A stretch of DNA of 64,000 nucleotides from Pyramidobacter sp. YE332. GTDB lineage: Bacteria > Synergistota > Synergistia > Synergistales > Dethiosulfovibrionaceae. A program made the position numbers and the translations under genes. The notes below the pieces were generated by a model. That model saw nothing but the letters and a program-made list of their open reading frames with translations. It was not told the origin of the DNA and ran no database searches. This document shows positions 37,184-44,894 of this stretch, one piece after another. The DNA is taken from positions 1 to 64,000 of the forward strand of contig NZ_CP133038.1 of NCBI RefSeq assembly GCF_033060595.1. The letters are read 5' to 3'. Numbering within the stretch: the stretch's first letter is position 1; every line of letters begins with the position of its first letter.

Positions 37184-38353
37184 ATGACTCGCTCTATTTC
37201 AAAACGGAAGCTGGACTTTCTGCGGGAAGAACTGCAGGTCTGGCAGCAGGAAGGTCTGATCGGCGCGGACTCGGCGGCGCGGATCGCGTCGCTCTACTCG
37301 GCGCGCTCGCGCAGTTTCGCGCAAACGCTGCTCTGCGCGGGCGCGGCGCTGGTCGGGCTGGGAACCATCAGCGCGGTGGCGGCCAACTGGTGGACGATCC
37401 CGCGCCTGCTGCGGACGGCGCTGGTCCTCGCGGCGTACGCGCTGTCGATGGGCGCGGCCTGCTTCTGCGAAAAAGATTCGCCGTCCGGCGCCCGGGCGCT
37501 GCGTCTGCTGGCCGGGCTGATCTTCGGCGGCGGCATCTTCCTGGTCGCGCAGATGTACCACCAGGACGGACACTGGTCCACGGCGTTCGGCTGGTGGGCA
37601 CTGGGGCTGATCCCGGCGGTGCGGCTCTTCCGCGACGCCTGGCAGATGTACCTGCTGCAGGCCGTTTCGCTGTTTTACGTCGGCGGTCGGGGAATGTTTT
37701 TCTGGGGAAGAACGCCCGATCTCGCGCCGTTCCGCGGCGACGCCTTGCCTGGAGCGCTGCTGTTGGCGCTTTGGTGGCTGTGGCGGCAGACGCGCGGAAA
37801 CCTGCGCGCGTTCAATTTCAACGTGCAGCTGACGATTCTTTTCCTGTTCACGCGGCTGCTATGGTATTTCAGCCTGACGGAAGCGCTGCTGGCGTTCCTC
37901 GCCGCGGGGGTCGCATTGACGGCGTGGCCGCGCGCGGACGCCGCGGCCGGCTGGCGAACTTCGCTGTCGCGCTGGGGGATTCTGATAACGGGCGTCGCCG
38001 GAGTCGCGCTATCGGTCCCGGAGGTCTGGTACGACTTTCCTTACCTGCGCGTTTTGGACGGAACGGCGGCTCAGGAACTGAACGCGCTGCGCCTGGCGGC
38101 GAACGGCGCGGCCGCGCTGACGGCCGTCGTCATGGGCTGGCGTCTTTACCGGGGCTCGCGGCTGGGCGGCGTGTTCCTCGGCCTGCTGGTCCTGCGTTAC
38201 TTTGTAGACCATTTCTTCGGCTTCATGTCCAAGGCGGCGGCGTTCTCGGGACTCGGTCTGCTGTGCCTGATCGCCGGATTCTGGTGGGAACGCTCGGCGC
38301 GCCGCAAAAAGGCGAAACGCGGCCAGGAGGGCGGCAGCCATGAAAACGTTTAA
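37184..38353 (+). CDS. DUF2157 multi-pass membrane protein
   Basis: 389 residues. The cytoplasmic N-terminal helical part (RKLDFLREELQVWQQEGLIG, AARIASLYS) is the DUF2157 signature, then about ten hydrophobic helices beginning FAQTLLCAGAALVGLGTISA with AANWWTIP. RBS GAAGGGAGC before ATG 37184. Overlaps by 14 bases with the next gene, a GDYXXLXY protein; these two families are very often adjacent and are thought to work together in the inner membrane, but no function is established. Confidence 0.8.
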   Translation: MTRSISKRKLDFLREELQVWQQEGLIGADSAARIASLYSARSRSFAQTLLCAGAALVGLGTISAVAANWWTIPRLLRTALVLAAYALSMGAACFCEKDSPSGARALRLLAGLIFGGGIFLVAQMYHQDGHWSTAFGWWALGLIPAVRLFRDAWQMYLLQAVSLFYVGGRGMFFWGRTPDLAPFRGDALPGALLLALWWLWRQTRGNLRAFNFNVQLTILFLFTRLLWYFSLTEALLAFLAAGVALTAWPRADAAAGWRTSLSRWGILITGVAGVALSVPEVWYDFPYLRVLDGTAAQELNALRLAANGAAALTAVVMGWRLYRGSRLGGVFLGLLVLRYFVDHFFGFMSKAAAFSGLGLLCLIAGFWWERSARRKKAKRGQEGGSHENV

Positions 38354-38903
38354 ATATCTGGCGGCATCGCTGCTGCCCGTGCTGATCCTGCTGGCGCTGC
38401 CGCTGCGCCCCGCCTGCGTGTCGCGCTTCGGCGCGGAGGTCGTGCTGGCGGGGCGCCCCGTGGACCCGCGCGACCTGTTCCGCGGTGATTACGTGGCGCT
38501 CAGCTTCGAAGCCGAATCGGTGCCGCTGGAGTTGTTTCCGGCTCCCGACGAAAAAAAATCGGAATACGCCGCACTGGACCTCAGCACATGGTTCGTGGCG
38601 CTGGCTCCGGACGAAAAGGGGCTGTGGGCTCCCAGCGGCGTTTTCGCGGAAGTTCCCGAAGGGCCGTACCTGAAGGGAACGGTAAAGTATCTGGCCGAGC
38701 GCGCCGACGGCTCGATGACGGCGGAGATGGACTACGGCGAGGGACTGAAACGTTTTTACGTCAAAGAGGACACCGGGCGCGAGCTCGAAGAATCGGCGCG
38801 GCAGTCCCGCCTGCGGGCGACCGTGAAAGTCTGGCGCGGCATGGCCGTGATCCAGTCGCTGGAAGTCGTTCCGGATGCGGCTCAGCCGCACGTTCTCCAC
38901 TAA
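38340..38903 (+). CDS. GDYXXLXY-domain protein
   Basis: 187 residues. N-terminal hydrophobic segment ASLLPVLILLALPLRP, then VDPRDLFRGDYVALSFE (about 41-57), the family motif G-D-Y-x-x-L, followed by FVALAPDEKGLWAP and GSMTAEMDYGEGLKRFYVKE. Length and motif fit the family. Translationally coupled to the DUF2157 gene by overlap. Predicted membrane-anchored with its main domain outside the cytoplasm. Confidence 0.82.
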   Translation: MKTFKYLAASLLPVLILLALPLRPACVSRFGAEVVLAGRPVDPRDLFRGDYVALSFEAESVPLELFPAPDEKKSEYAALDLSTWFVALAPDEKGLWAPSGVFAEVPEGPYLKGTVKYLAERADGSMTAEMDYGEGLKRFYVKEDTGRELEESARQSRLRATVKVWRGMAVIQSLEVVPDAAQPHVLH

Positions 38904-38982
38904 GCGGAAGCGAACGTCGGTCCCGCGGCGAAAAAAACATAGGATTTGCGCTGATTTCATCGGAAGAGAAAAAGTCAGTTTG

Positions 38983-39041
38983 CAACAATGACGCGAAGGC
39001 CGCCTCGAGCAATTCTCGAGACAGCCTTCGCGTCCGTTGTT
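38983..39041. terminator. Bidirectional terminator
   Basis: AACAATGACGCGAAGGC and GCCTTCGCGTCCGTTGTT pair, with an inner CTCGAG/CTCGAG stem; genes converge here. Confidence 0.75.
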
Positions 39042-39105
39042 ATTCGATTTTGTTTTTGCGGCCGCGGCAGCCCGTTTTTTTACGGCGTGCACGCTTGCTC
39101 TTTGC

Positions 39106-39798
39106 TCAGTCGCAGACGTTGAAGTTTGTGTTCTTCCACGCGCGCAAGGCGTCCGCCATTTCCTTTCCGTAGTCTTTCGCGAAATCTTCGAGGATTTTTG
39201 CGTTTATCGTCTCGCCTTCGTTTTTGAAGATCGCGGCGGTCACTTCGTTGTACGCCCAATAAGAATGCGCGCAGTGAAATTCGAAATCTCTCATGTTTTC
39301 GGGAGATTTCGCCAGCCGCTTCCCTGCGTAATCGGCGTCTTTCAGATAATGCTCGCAATGATCGCCCGTCTGCAAAGTTTCCGGCACCCTGTATTCGAGA
39401 CAAGGATTGAATCCGTTTACGATCGCAACGTCCAGATGCTTGCAATATTCGGCGCCGGCGGTCTTGTCGAGCCCCATCTCCTTAAACTGCTGGTTCCACG
39501 GACAGCGCGAAATGAATATGACTGCGTCCGGGCCGAGCTGTTTCATTTCAGCTTTGACGTCACTGCCTTCGTCGATCATTTCCTGGCTGCTCGCCCACTC
39601 GCCGTAGCAAGCGTAGGTCGCAAAATCGAGTTCTTTCCCGTCCCGTATCGCGCGCTGCGCCATGCGCCGGCCGCGCTGCCCGGCGTAATACTGTGTGGCG
39701 TGGACGAAAGCCTTCCGCCCTCTTTCCCCGAAAGTCTGCGTGAGATACGCATAGTACTTCGCCGCGATATAAGCGTGGACTTTCTCGTTGAACGCCAT
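39106..39798 (-). CDS. L-2-amino-thiazoline-4-carboxylate hydrolase-like protein
   Basis: About 230 residues from ATG 39798 (GGGAGG upstream). It matches the ATC hydrolase family along its length: GERGRKAFVHATQYYAGQRG, FISRCPWNQQFKEMG, YCKHLDVAIVNGFNP and FEFHCAHSYWAYNE, with the conserved Cys and His residues in RCPW, YCKH and FHCAHS. The founder enzyme opens the thiazoline ring on the way to L-cysteine in Pseudomonas; in anaerobes these proteins often sit beside uroporphyrinogen-decarboxylase-like methyltransferases, as here, and the real substrate is unknown. Confidence 0.75.
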   Translation of the reverse strand: MAFNEKVHAYIAAKYYAYLTQTFGERGRKAFVHATQYYAGQRGRRMAQRAIRDGKELDFATYACYGEWASSQEMIDEGSDVKAEMKQLGPDAVIFISRCPWNQQFKEMGLDKTAGAEYCKHLDVAIVNGFNPCLEYRVPETLQTGDHCEHYLKDADYAGKRLAKSPENMRDFEFHCAHSYWAYNEVTAAIFKNEGETINAKILEDFAKDYGKEMADALRAWKNTNFNVCD

Positions 39799-39921
39799 AT
39801 ATCCTCCCCCCATTGTCAGGCGATTTTTTTCATCGGGAGCCAGCATGATAGACAACGCGTCCGCGTCCGGGCTTCCTGCCTTGGTTCATCTCCGGCGAGC
39901 AAGACGCTTGCCTACCGGAAA

Positions 39922-40426
39922 TTATTTCCCCGCGTCGCGGATCGCGCAGAGCCGCGCGTAGTCGATATCGCTTGGTATCGTGCAATCGGCGCCGATGATC
40001 AGACCTTCCCTGCCCGCATCCTTGATGATGTCCTTTGTGTATTGTGTCAATTCCTCAATCGTTCCTTTGTCGATCAAGACCCCTTTGTTGTTGTCGAACC
40101 CTCCGCACACGCAGGCCGCGAAAATTTCCTTTCCTTGTTTCATCGTGATGTTGTCCGTATGTGTCGCCCAGTTATACGCCTTACAGGGATACTTCGCATA
40201 GAAGCACACATTGTTGTGGTAATGCTCGTACCCGCAGATATGGAGCATGTTGTACTTCCAAAGCTGGTTGATATGGTTCAGGATCGCAAGGTCGCTGGGG
40301 ACGATCCATTTGTCGTGGAAAGCTTCATCCGCTTCGGGATGCTGCAACATCTGAACGCTGTAGTAGACGCCGTCGATCCCCGTATTTGCCTTGAGTTCGT
40401 CGAGAAGCCTCTGAATGTCCTCTTCC
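39922..40426 (-). pseudogene. Uroporphyrinogen decarboxylase-family (methyltransferase-like) protein, N-terminus missing
   Basis: Only the C-terminal half (about 168 of some 340 residues) remains: EEDIQRLLDELKANTGIDGV, YSVQMLQHPEADEAF, LHICGYEHYHN, YNWATHTDNITMKQGKE, VCGGFDN and GLIIGADCTIPSDIDYARL. The frame is cut at a TAG within a 14-base sequence ATCAAGAATTAGTA (40429-40442), which is also the outer end of the structured repeats at 16541 and 19104. Such proteins act with corrinoid proteins in methyl transfer or in porphyrin decarboxylation. A broken partner of the ATC-hydrolase-like gene 123 bases downstream. Confidence 0.75.
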
Positions 40427-40500
40427 TAATCAAGAATTAGTATAACATCGAGGAGAGATTTTCTCTTTGTGCAACGCCGTATTTATCGTTCTATTCGGCG

Positions 40501-40845
40501 TCAATCGGCCGCGCAGCTTTCGGCGGCCCCTCGGGGGCTGAGGGAGATGAAGCGCCGGCATTCTTCGAGACGTCCGTAGCCGAGCATGATGCCGAGGATG
40601 AAATCTTCTTCTTTCGTGAAGTCGCAGAGGTTGTTTTTGCCGATGATCTCGAGCACGCGAATGCAGTCCGAGCTGCCGAAAAAAACGTTGACGTGGCCGT
40701 TTTTCAGGTAGGCCAGACGATAGGCGATGCCTTGCGCCTGAAGGGTGCGCTCGATCTCCGGCACGTCGCCGAGAGGCGCCGTATGGAGGATCAGATTTCT
40801 CAGTCCTTTTTTGAACTCGTAGATATGGTGGCGAAAAACTTCCAT
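40501..40845 (-). CDS. DUF2023 family protein
   Basis: 114 residues from ATG 40845 (AAAGGAGCG upstream). MEVFRHHIYEFKKGLRNLIL and VFFGSSDCIRVLEII with EDFILGIMLGYGRLEECRRF follow the DUF2023 pattern. Cytoplasmic, no known function. It is divergently transcribed from a flavodoxin; DUF2023 genes are commonly next to flavodoxin genes. Both start regions carry a TTAG-N6-CTAA element, so shared control by the DtxR-like regulator nearby is likely. Confidence 0.78.
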   Translation of the reverse strand: MEVFRHHIYEFKKGLRNLILHTAPLGDVPEIERTLQAQGIAYRLAYLKNGHVNVFFGSSDCIRVLEIIGKNNLCDFTKEEDFILGIMLGYGRLEECRRFISLSPRGAAESCAAD

Positions 40846-40891
40846 ACGCCGTCGCTCCTTTCTCCCACAAACTGCCGCGGCACGCTTTTGA

Positions 40892-40905
40892 TTAGTTAAA
40901 GCTAA
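40892..40905. promoter_or_regulatory. TTAG-N6-CTAA operator upstream of the DUF2023 gene
   Basis: TTAGTTAAAGCTAA, an inverted repeat also present in the flavodoxin promoter; resembles DtxR/MntR-family boxes. Confidence 0.5.
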
Positions 40906-41075
40906 TTCAGTCACGAAAATTCTAAAGCAACTTGGATGCGATGTCAACGGGATTTGGCGGAGTTAATTTCAGCGGGAGGAAAATGATGAATCGTTTTTTT
41001 CGAGCGGCCGAAACCTCGAAAATACTCTCTAAAATGTTGTTGTAACTGGCCTTGAAGAATTTTTAAAATAGCCTC

Positions 41076-41119
41076 TTGACAGAATGAAATTTCCGGCTAA
41101 AATAGTTAGCGTAATCTAA
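41076..41119 (+). promoter_or_regulatory. Flavodoxin promoter with overlapping operator
   Basis: TTGACA at 41076-41081, 16-base spacer, TAAAAT at 41098-41103. TTAGCGTAATCTAA at 41106-41119 covers the expected transcription start, the place for repression by a DtxR-type protein. Confidence 0.7.
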
Positions 41120-41156
41120 CACAGTACGAAAGTTTCTCATGCAGGAGGTTATAGAA

Positions 41157-41651
41157 ATGTCCACAGCAGTTGTTTACGGCAGCACGACGGGTATGACGGA
41201 AGAAGCCGCGTCGAAGATCGCGTCGATCCTTCAGGCTGATTGTCTGAACGTTGCGGAAGTTTCTCCCGAGCAGCTGGCGGGGTACGACGCGCTGATCCTC
41301 GGTTCCTCCACATGGGGCGCCGGCGACCTTCAGGACGACTGGGACGCGTTCCTCCCCAAGCTGGAGGGCATGGATCTGAAGGGCAAGAAGGTCGCCGTGT
41401 TCGGCACGGGCGATCACGAAGGTTTCGCCGACACGTTCGGTCTCGCTCTCGTCAAGCTGCGCGAAGCGGCCGCGGGAGCCGGCGCGACCCTGATCGGCGA
41501 AGCTCCGGTGGAAGGCTACGACAGCATCGACTCCGAGATCGTCACGGACGGAAAGTTCGTCGGCCTGGCGCTGGATTCGCAGAATCAGCCCGAACTGACC
41601 GACGCGCGCATCGAAGCGTGGTGCGGCGTTCTCAAGAGCGCGCTCGTCTAG
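41157..41651 (+). CDS. fldA: Flavodoxin
   Basis: 164 residues from ATG 41157 (CAGGAGG upstream; in-frame codons before it overlap the RBS). The FMN phosphate loop is YGSTTGMTEE (7-16); the isoalloxazine loops are GSSTWGAGDLQDDW (about 50-63) and FGTGDHEGFADTFG (about 84-97). Long-chain flavodoxin size. It carries electrons in place of ferredoxin, often under iron limitation, which agrees with an operator of DtxR type at the promoter and a DtxR-like gene downstream. Confidence 0.93.
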   Translation: MSTAVVYGSTTGMTEEAASKIASILQADCLNVAEVSPEQLAGYDALILGSSTWGAGDLQDDWDAFLPKLEGMDLKGKKVAVFGTGDHEGFADTFGLALVKLREAAAGAGATLIGEAPVEGYDSIDSEIVTDGKFVGLALDSQNQPELTDARIEAWCGVLKSALV

Positions 41652-41824
41652 CGGTAAGATTCCTTTCCGGCGGCGCTGGAAGTTTTCCCTGAAGGCAGAA
41701 AGAGCGGTTTCTTTTCCCAAAATCTGTTTTTACCTCTAACTGCAAATTTTTCAGGTGCCGCAAGGTTTTTGTATGTTCTTTCGCGGTGATGGTACTTGCA
41801 AAACTCGCCCTTTAATGGCATCAT

Positions 41825-41838
41825 ATAAGTTAGCTTAT
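41825..41838. promoter_or_regulatory. Palindrome in front of the DtxR-like gene
   Basis: ATAAGTTAGCTTAT (arms extend by one base each side), 23 bases before the start codon; shares the GTTAG core with the two operators upstream and could serve autoregulation. Confidence 0.4.
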
Positions 41839-41861
41839 AAGAATGAAAGCGAGGGGTAGAC

Positions 41862-42230
41862 ATGCAAATACATCAGTCTGCGGAGGATTATCTGGAAAAG
41901 ATCTTGATGCTCCACGAACGGCTGGGTTATGCCCGCTCGGTGGACATCGCTACGGAGCTGAACGTGACGAAACCGAGCGTAAGCGTCGCGATGAAACGCC
42001 TGCGTGAGAACAATTACATTCTCATGGACAAGGACGGTCTGATCACTCTGACCCCCGCGGGCAGGGAGATCGCCGATCGGATCTATGACCGTCACAAAGT
42101 GCTTTCGGCCTTTTTCAGGGAACTTGGAGTGGACAGCAAAGTCGCGGCGGAAGACGCCTGTAAAGTGGAACACGTCATTTCCGACGAAAGCTTTGCGGCG
42201 GTGTGCCGTTTCGTTCATAAGTCGCTCTGA
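41862..42230 (+). CDS. DtxR/MntR-family metal-dependent repressor
   Basis: 122 residues: winged helix 1-70 (SAEDYLEKILMLHERLG, VTKPSVSVAMKRLRENNYI) and dimerisation/metal domain (DRHKVLSAFFRELGVD, AAEDACKVEHVISDE). Aligned with MntR the metal residues are D9, E12, H78, C100, E103 and H104. MntR has Glu at the fifth position, whereas iron-sensing DtxR has Cys there, so the site is a hybrid and may prefer iron. No SH3-like third domain, as in MntR. ATG 41862, GAGGGG upstream. Probably controls the flavodoxin and DUF2023 genes. Confidence 0.82.
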   Translation: MQIHQSAEDYLEKILMLHERLGYARSVDIATELNVTKPSVSVAMKRLRENNYILMDKDGLITLTPAGREIADRIYDRHKVLSAFFRELGVDSKVAAEDACKVEHVISDESFAAVCRFVHKSL

Positions 42231-42609
42231 GCCTATTCTTTTCATTGGATGTTCGCCGCCTCCCCCCGGCGGCTTATGTCACGGATTTCCCTTTTCTCTT
42301 GCCTGCTCGGCAGCGGGCGCGACGGGCCGCCACCCCCCTTAAAAAATTGGCTGTCCATGCAAAGCTTTCGTGCGTTTTCGCATCTCCCCCCAGATGCGCT
42401 GGAACGCCGTGGCATGCCGGCAGAAATGCAGTACAGCACTTCCAACACACAAACACCCCATAAGAATGCCGCCGGCCTGCCCCCCAGGCCGGCGGCATTC
42501 TTATGTCTGCCGAGGATCGTCGCGGATGCGAAAGAGGCGGGGCTTCCAATTTCAACGTCCATGTTTTAAAATAACCTTAATTCAGTATAGAATGAAAGGA
42601 AGATTCTCT
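42231..42609. other. 379-base intergenic region with large hairpin
   Basis: No gene seen; frames on both strands lack RBS and conserved sequence. Holds a perfect 21-bp hairpin at 42459-42505 (CATAAGAATGCCGCCGGCCTG and its complement around a C-rich loop, no T run) and a smaller GCCGCCTCCCCCCGGCGGC hairpin near 42250. Confidence 0.5.
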
Positions 42610-43746
42610 ATGAAAAAACTGTTGTTAGCGTTTCTTTTCTGCGCGTTCTGCGCCAGCGGCGTTTCGGCGAAAGTGCTCGACGAACCGGTCTTGCTTGTCA
42701 CGGCGAAAAGCGGCACCGAGTTTTTTCTTGATGAATACGACTACAACGAGTCCAACTCCCGCATGACCGTCGTCATCAACGGGCATTACAGCGACGCCGA
42801 AAAGCTGAAGACGATTGAATGGCTGACGAAAAAGAAGGGCGTGCCGTTCGTCAAAGCCCGCAAGCTGAGCAACAACGTGTTCTGCTTCCGCTTCGACGAA
42901 AACGGCGACAAGTTCCAGCGCGTGTACGACCGCTATTTCGACGAAGACGGCGAACTGGTCGCCGACGTGCCCGTCAACAAAAAGAAATGGGAACCTGTCA
43001 AGCCTCAGCTCACTTCCGGGAAAGCCTACTCCGTCGCGCTGGAATTTCTGGAAGCCGGCACCGAACCCGACCCAGACGCGCCGCCGGAGAATCCCGCCGT
43101 CGGTGACTCCAACAAGGGAACCGCCGGCGACGATCAACCTTTGGACTGGGCGAAGAGTTCCTACGTCGCCGTCGCGGCCGCCATCAAAAAGGGCGCCGAC
43201 GTCAACGCCTTTATCCCCTACACTGACTCCGAAGGCAACGAGCTGGAAGGATACGCCGTCGCCGTCGTGGCTCTGCGCACCGACAAGGACGCGGCGCGCA
43301 TCCTCGGGCTGATGCTCGATTCCGGCGCCGATCTCGAGAACGAGCCTCGAGCGCTGGCCAACTACATCCGCGCGCAGGGCAGCAAGCTCGACATGGCCGT
43401 AGTGGACCGCATGGCCAGGTTGAAAGCGCAGCTCAATCTGGCCCTGCTGGCCTGTTCCGTCAACCCCTATCCCGGCGACGCTCTAGCGCGGAAGCTGATC
43501 GAAGCGGGCGCAAGCGTGAACGACATCGCCGATCAGAACAGCTCCATGCTGCTCGAAGCGCTGAACGCCAAGGCCGACCCGCGCCTGATCAAACTGCTGG
43601 TCGCCAACGGCGCCGACATCGAGCTCGAAGGCGAGATCTGGGAAGGCGACATGGAAAACGGCGAGACCGTCCGCGGCACGCCGCTGGATATCGCCAAACG
43701 CCGCGGCTACGGCCAGGATATCCTCGACCTGCTCGCGGGCAGATGA
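42610..43746 (+). CDS. Secreted protein: novel N-terminal domain plus ankyrin repeats
   Basis: 378 residues from ATG 42610 (AAAGGAAG upstream), signal peptide MKKLLLAFLFCAFCASGVSA. Residues about 25-130 form a domain (PVLLVTAKSGTEFFLDEYDY, NNVFCFRFDENGDKF, RVYDRYFDEDGELV) shared with the next gene. After a Pro/Asp-rich linker (about 150-172) come ankyrin-like repeats: VAAAIKKGADVNAF, ILGLMLDSGADLEN, ARKLIEAGASVNDIADQN and IKLLVANGADIELE. Periplasmic by prediction; ankyrins suggest protein binding. Function unknown. Confidence 0.72.
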   Translation: MKKLLLAFLFCAFCASGVSAKVLDEPVLLVTAKSGTEFFLDEYDYNESNSRMTVVINGHYSDAEKLKTIEWLTKKKGVPFVKARKLSNNVFCFRFDENGDKFQRVYDRYFDEDGELVADVPVNKKKWEPVKPQLTSGKAYSVALEFLEAGTEPDPDAPPENPAVGDSNKGTAGDDQPLDWAKSSYVAVAAAIKKGADVNAFIPYTDSEGNELEGYAVAVVALRTDKDAARILGLMLDSGADLENEPRALANYIRAQGSKLDMAVVDRMARLKAQLNLALLACSVNPYPGDALARKLIEAGASVNDIADQNSSMLLEALNAKADPRLIKLLVANGADIELEGEIWEGDMENGETVRGTPLDIAKRRGYGQDILDLLAGR

Positions 43747-43756
43747 AAGACATTTG

Positions 43757-43785
43757 GAGCTCCGGTTTCGACCGGGGCTCTTTTT
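43757..43785 (+). terminator. Terminator of the ankyrin gene
   Basis: GAGCTCCGG / CCGGGGCTC around TTTCGA, followed by TTTTT. Confidence 0.8.
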
Positions 43786-43812
43786 GTCCCTTAGTTCGCG
43801 TCATGCTATAAT
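43784..43812 (+). promoter_or_regulatory. Promoter of the paralogous secreted protein gene
   Basis: TTGTCC at 43784-43789, 17-base spacer, TATAAT at 43807-43812 with a TG extension; starts directly in the terminator tail of the preceding gene. Confidence 0.65.
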
Positions 43813-43850
43813 TGACCACGTCACAAATCCATTTGAAAGGACCGTGAGCT

Positions 43851-44717
43851 ATGAAGAAACTGATCTTTACGCTTCTGTTCATTATGAGCTGCACCGCGGC
43901 TTTCGCCGCCGTGCCCGCCGAGCCGGTTTTGCTCGATACGACCCGCACGGGAAATAATTTCTACCTCAACGAATACTCCAAAGACGCCGAAAGCGGCATG
44001 ATCTCCGTCGTGATCCGCTGCGTCCTCTCGGAGAGCGAGATCCAGCGGCTCTCCGCGCTGATGGTGAAGCAGGATATTCCCGCCGACCAGGCAGCCGGCG
44101 TGAAGTACAACGACTTCTGCCTGCGCTATTCCAACGATGGCGCCCGATACCAGCGCCGCTACGACCGCTACGCCGACGTCAACGGCGCTATCATCCGCCG
44201 CCTGCGCGTCAATCCCGACGATTGGTTCGATACGACCAACCCCGCGGCGCTGCTGCCTGCAAAAGCGCTGGCCGAAGCCAGCCGCTTGCTGGATCAACCG
44301 GATCCGTTGCCCAAGTCCGCGCTCGAACTGACGCCCGTCGAACCGGCGGACGCCAATTCGCCGCAGTCTTCCTCGCCCAAGAAAGCCGAGAAAGTCGACG
44401 CGATGATAGAAGCCTACCGTGCCAACGTGGCCCGCTTCGAGGCCCAGTACGAAAACGCGCTTACGCAAGTGCAGGGACGCATGGGCGACATGGGCGTGTC
44501 CGGCGACCTGTACACCGTGCTCCTGCAGTCCGAGAAAGAGGGCGGCGAATCGATCCTCTGCTACTTCGACGCGGACGATCGCGGCGACCTGGCCAAATGC
44601 AGCAAAGGCGACCTGCTGATCATCGAGGGCGCCTACCGCCGCACCAAAGTCCGCAACGCCGTCTTCGCGCTGGACCGCTGCAGCGTGATCAAAAACATCA
44701 CGGCCGGCGGGAAGTGA
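43851..44717 (+). CDS. Secreted paralogue with OB-fold-like C-terminus
   Basis: 288 residues, signal peptide MKKLIFTLLFIMSCTAAFAA. Residues about 25-130 (EPVLLDTTRTGNNFYLNEYS, YNDFCLRYSNDGARYQRRYD, RYADVNGAIIRRLRVN) align with the N-terminal domain of the preceding gene over some 100 residues. The C-terminal part (LYTVLLQSEKEGGESILCYF, LAKCSKGDLLIIEGAYRR, AVFALDRCSVI) looks like a tRNA_anti-like OB fold, between a helical charged linker (KAEKVDAMIEAYRANVARFE). RBS GAAAGGACC before ATG 43851. Periplasmic. Function unknown. Confidence 0.7.
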   Translation: MKKLIFTLLFIMSCTAAFAAVPAEPVLLDTTRTGNNFYLNEYSKDAESGMISVVIRCVLSESEIQRLSALMVKQDIPADQAAGVKYNDFCLRYSNDGARYQRRYDRYADVNGAIIRRLRVNPDDWFDTTNPAALLPAKALAEASRLLDQPDPLPKSALELTPVEPADANSPQSSSPKKAEKVDAMIEAYRANVARFEAQYENALTQVQGRMGDMGVSGDLYTVLLQSEKEGGESILCYFDADDRGDLAKCSKGDLLIIEGAYRRTKVRNAVFALDRCSVIKNITAGGK

Positions 44718-44738
44718 GTTTTTCTCTTGCTAAAAATA

Positions 44739-44775
44739 AAGCCCAGGGAGAGATACAGTCCTCTTCCCTGGGCTT
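44739..44775. terminator. Terminator before the I-E cas locus
   Basis: AAGCCCAGGGAG / CTTCCCTGGGCTT, 12-bp stem, 12-base loop, A-rich before and T-rich after. Confidence 0.75.
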
Positions 44776-44822
44776 CATTGTTCGCCGGCGTCGTTGCCGA
44801 GCTCCTTGTCTTTTCTATGCGG

Positions 44823-44851
44823 TTGTCTCTTCTAAAAATAAGATTTATAAT
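44823..44851 (+). promoter_or_regulatory. Promoter of the I-E cas3 gene
   Basis: TTGTCT at 44823-44828, 17-base AT-rich spacer, TATAAT at 44846-44851. Confidence 0.75.
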
Positions 44852-44894
44852 TTAAAGCGTATTTGAATTCCTGCCTATTGAGGAGCCGATCTCT

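Noticed and set aside
42231-42609. Small overlapping genes on both strands between the DtxR-like gene and the ankyrin gene
   Set aside because: Sequences read through large hairpins, lack RBS and show no domain pattern.
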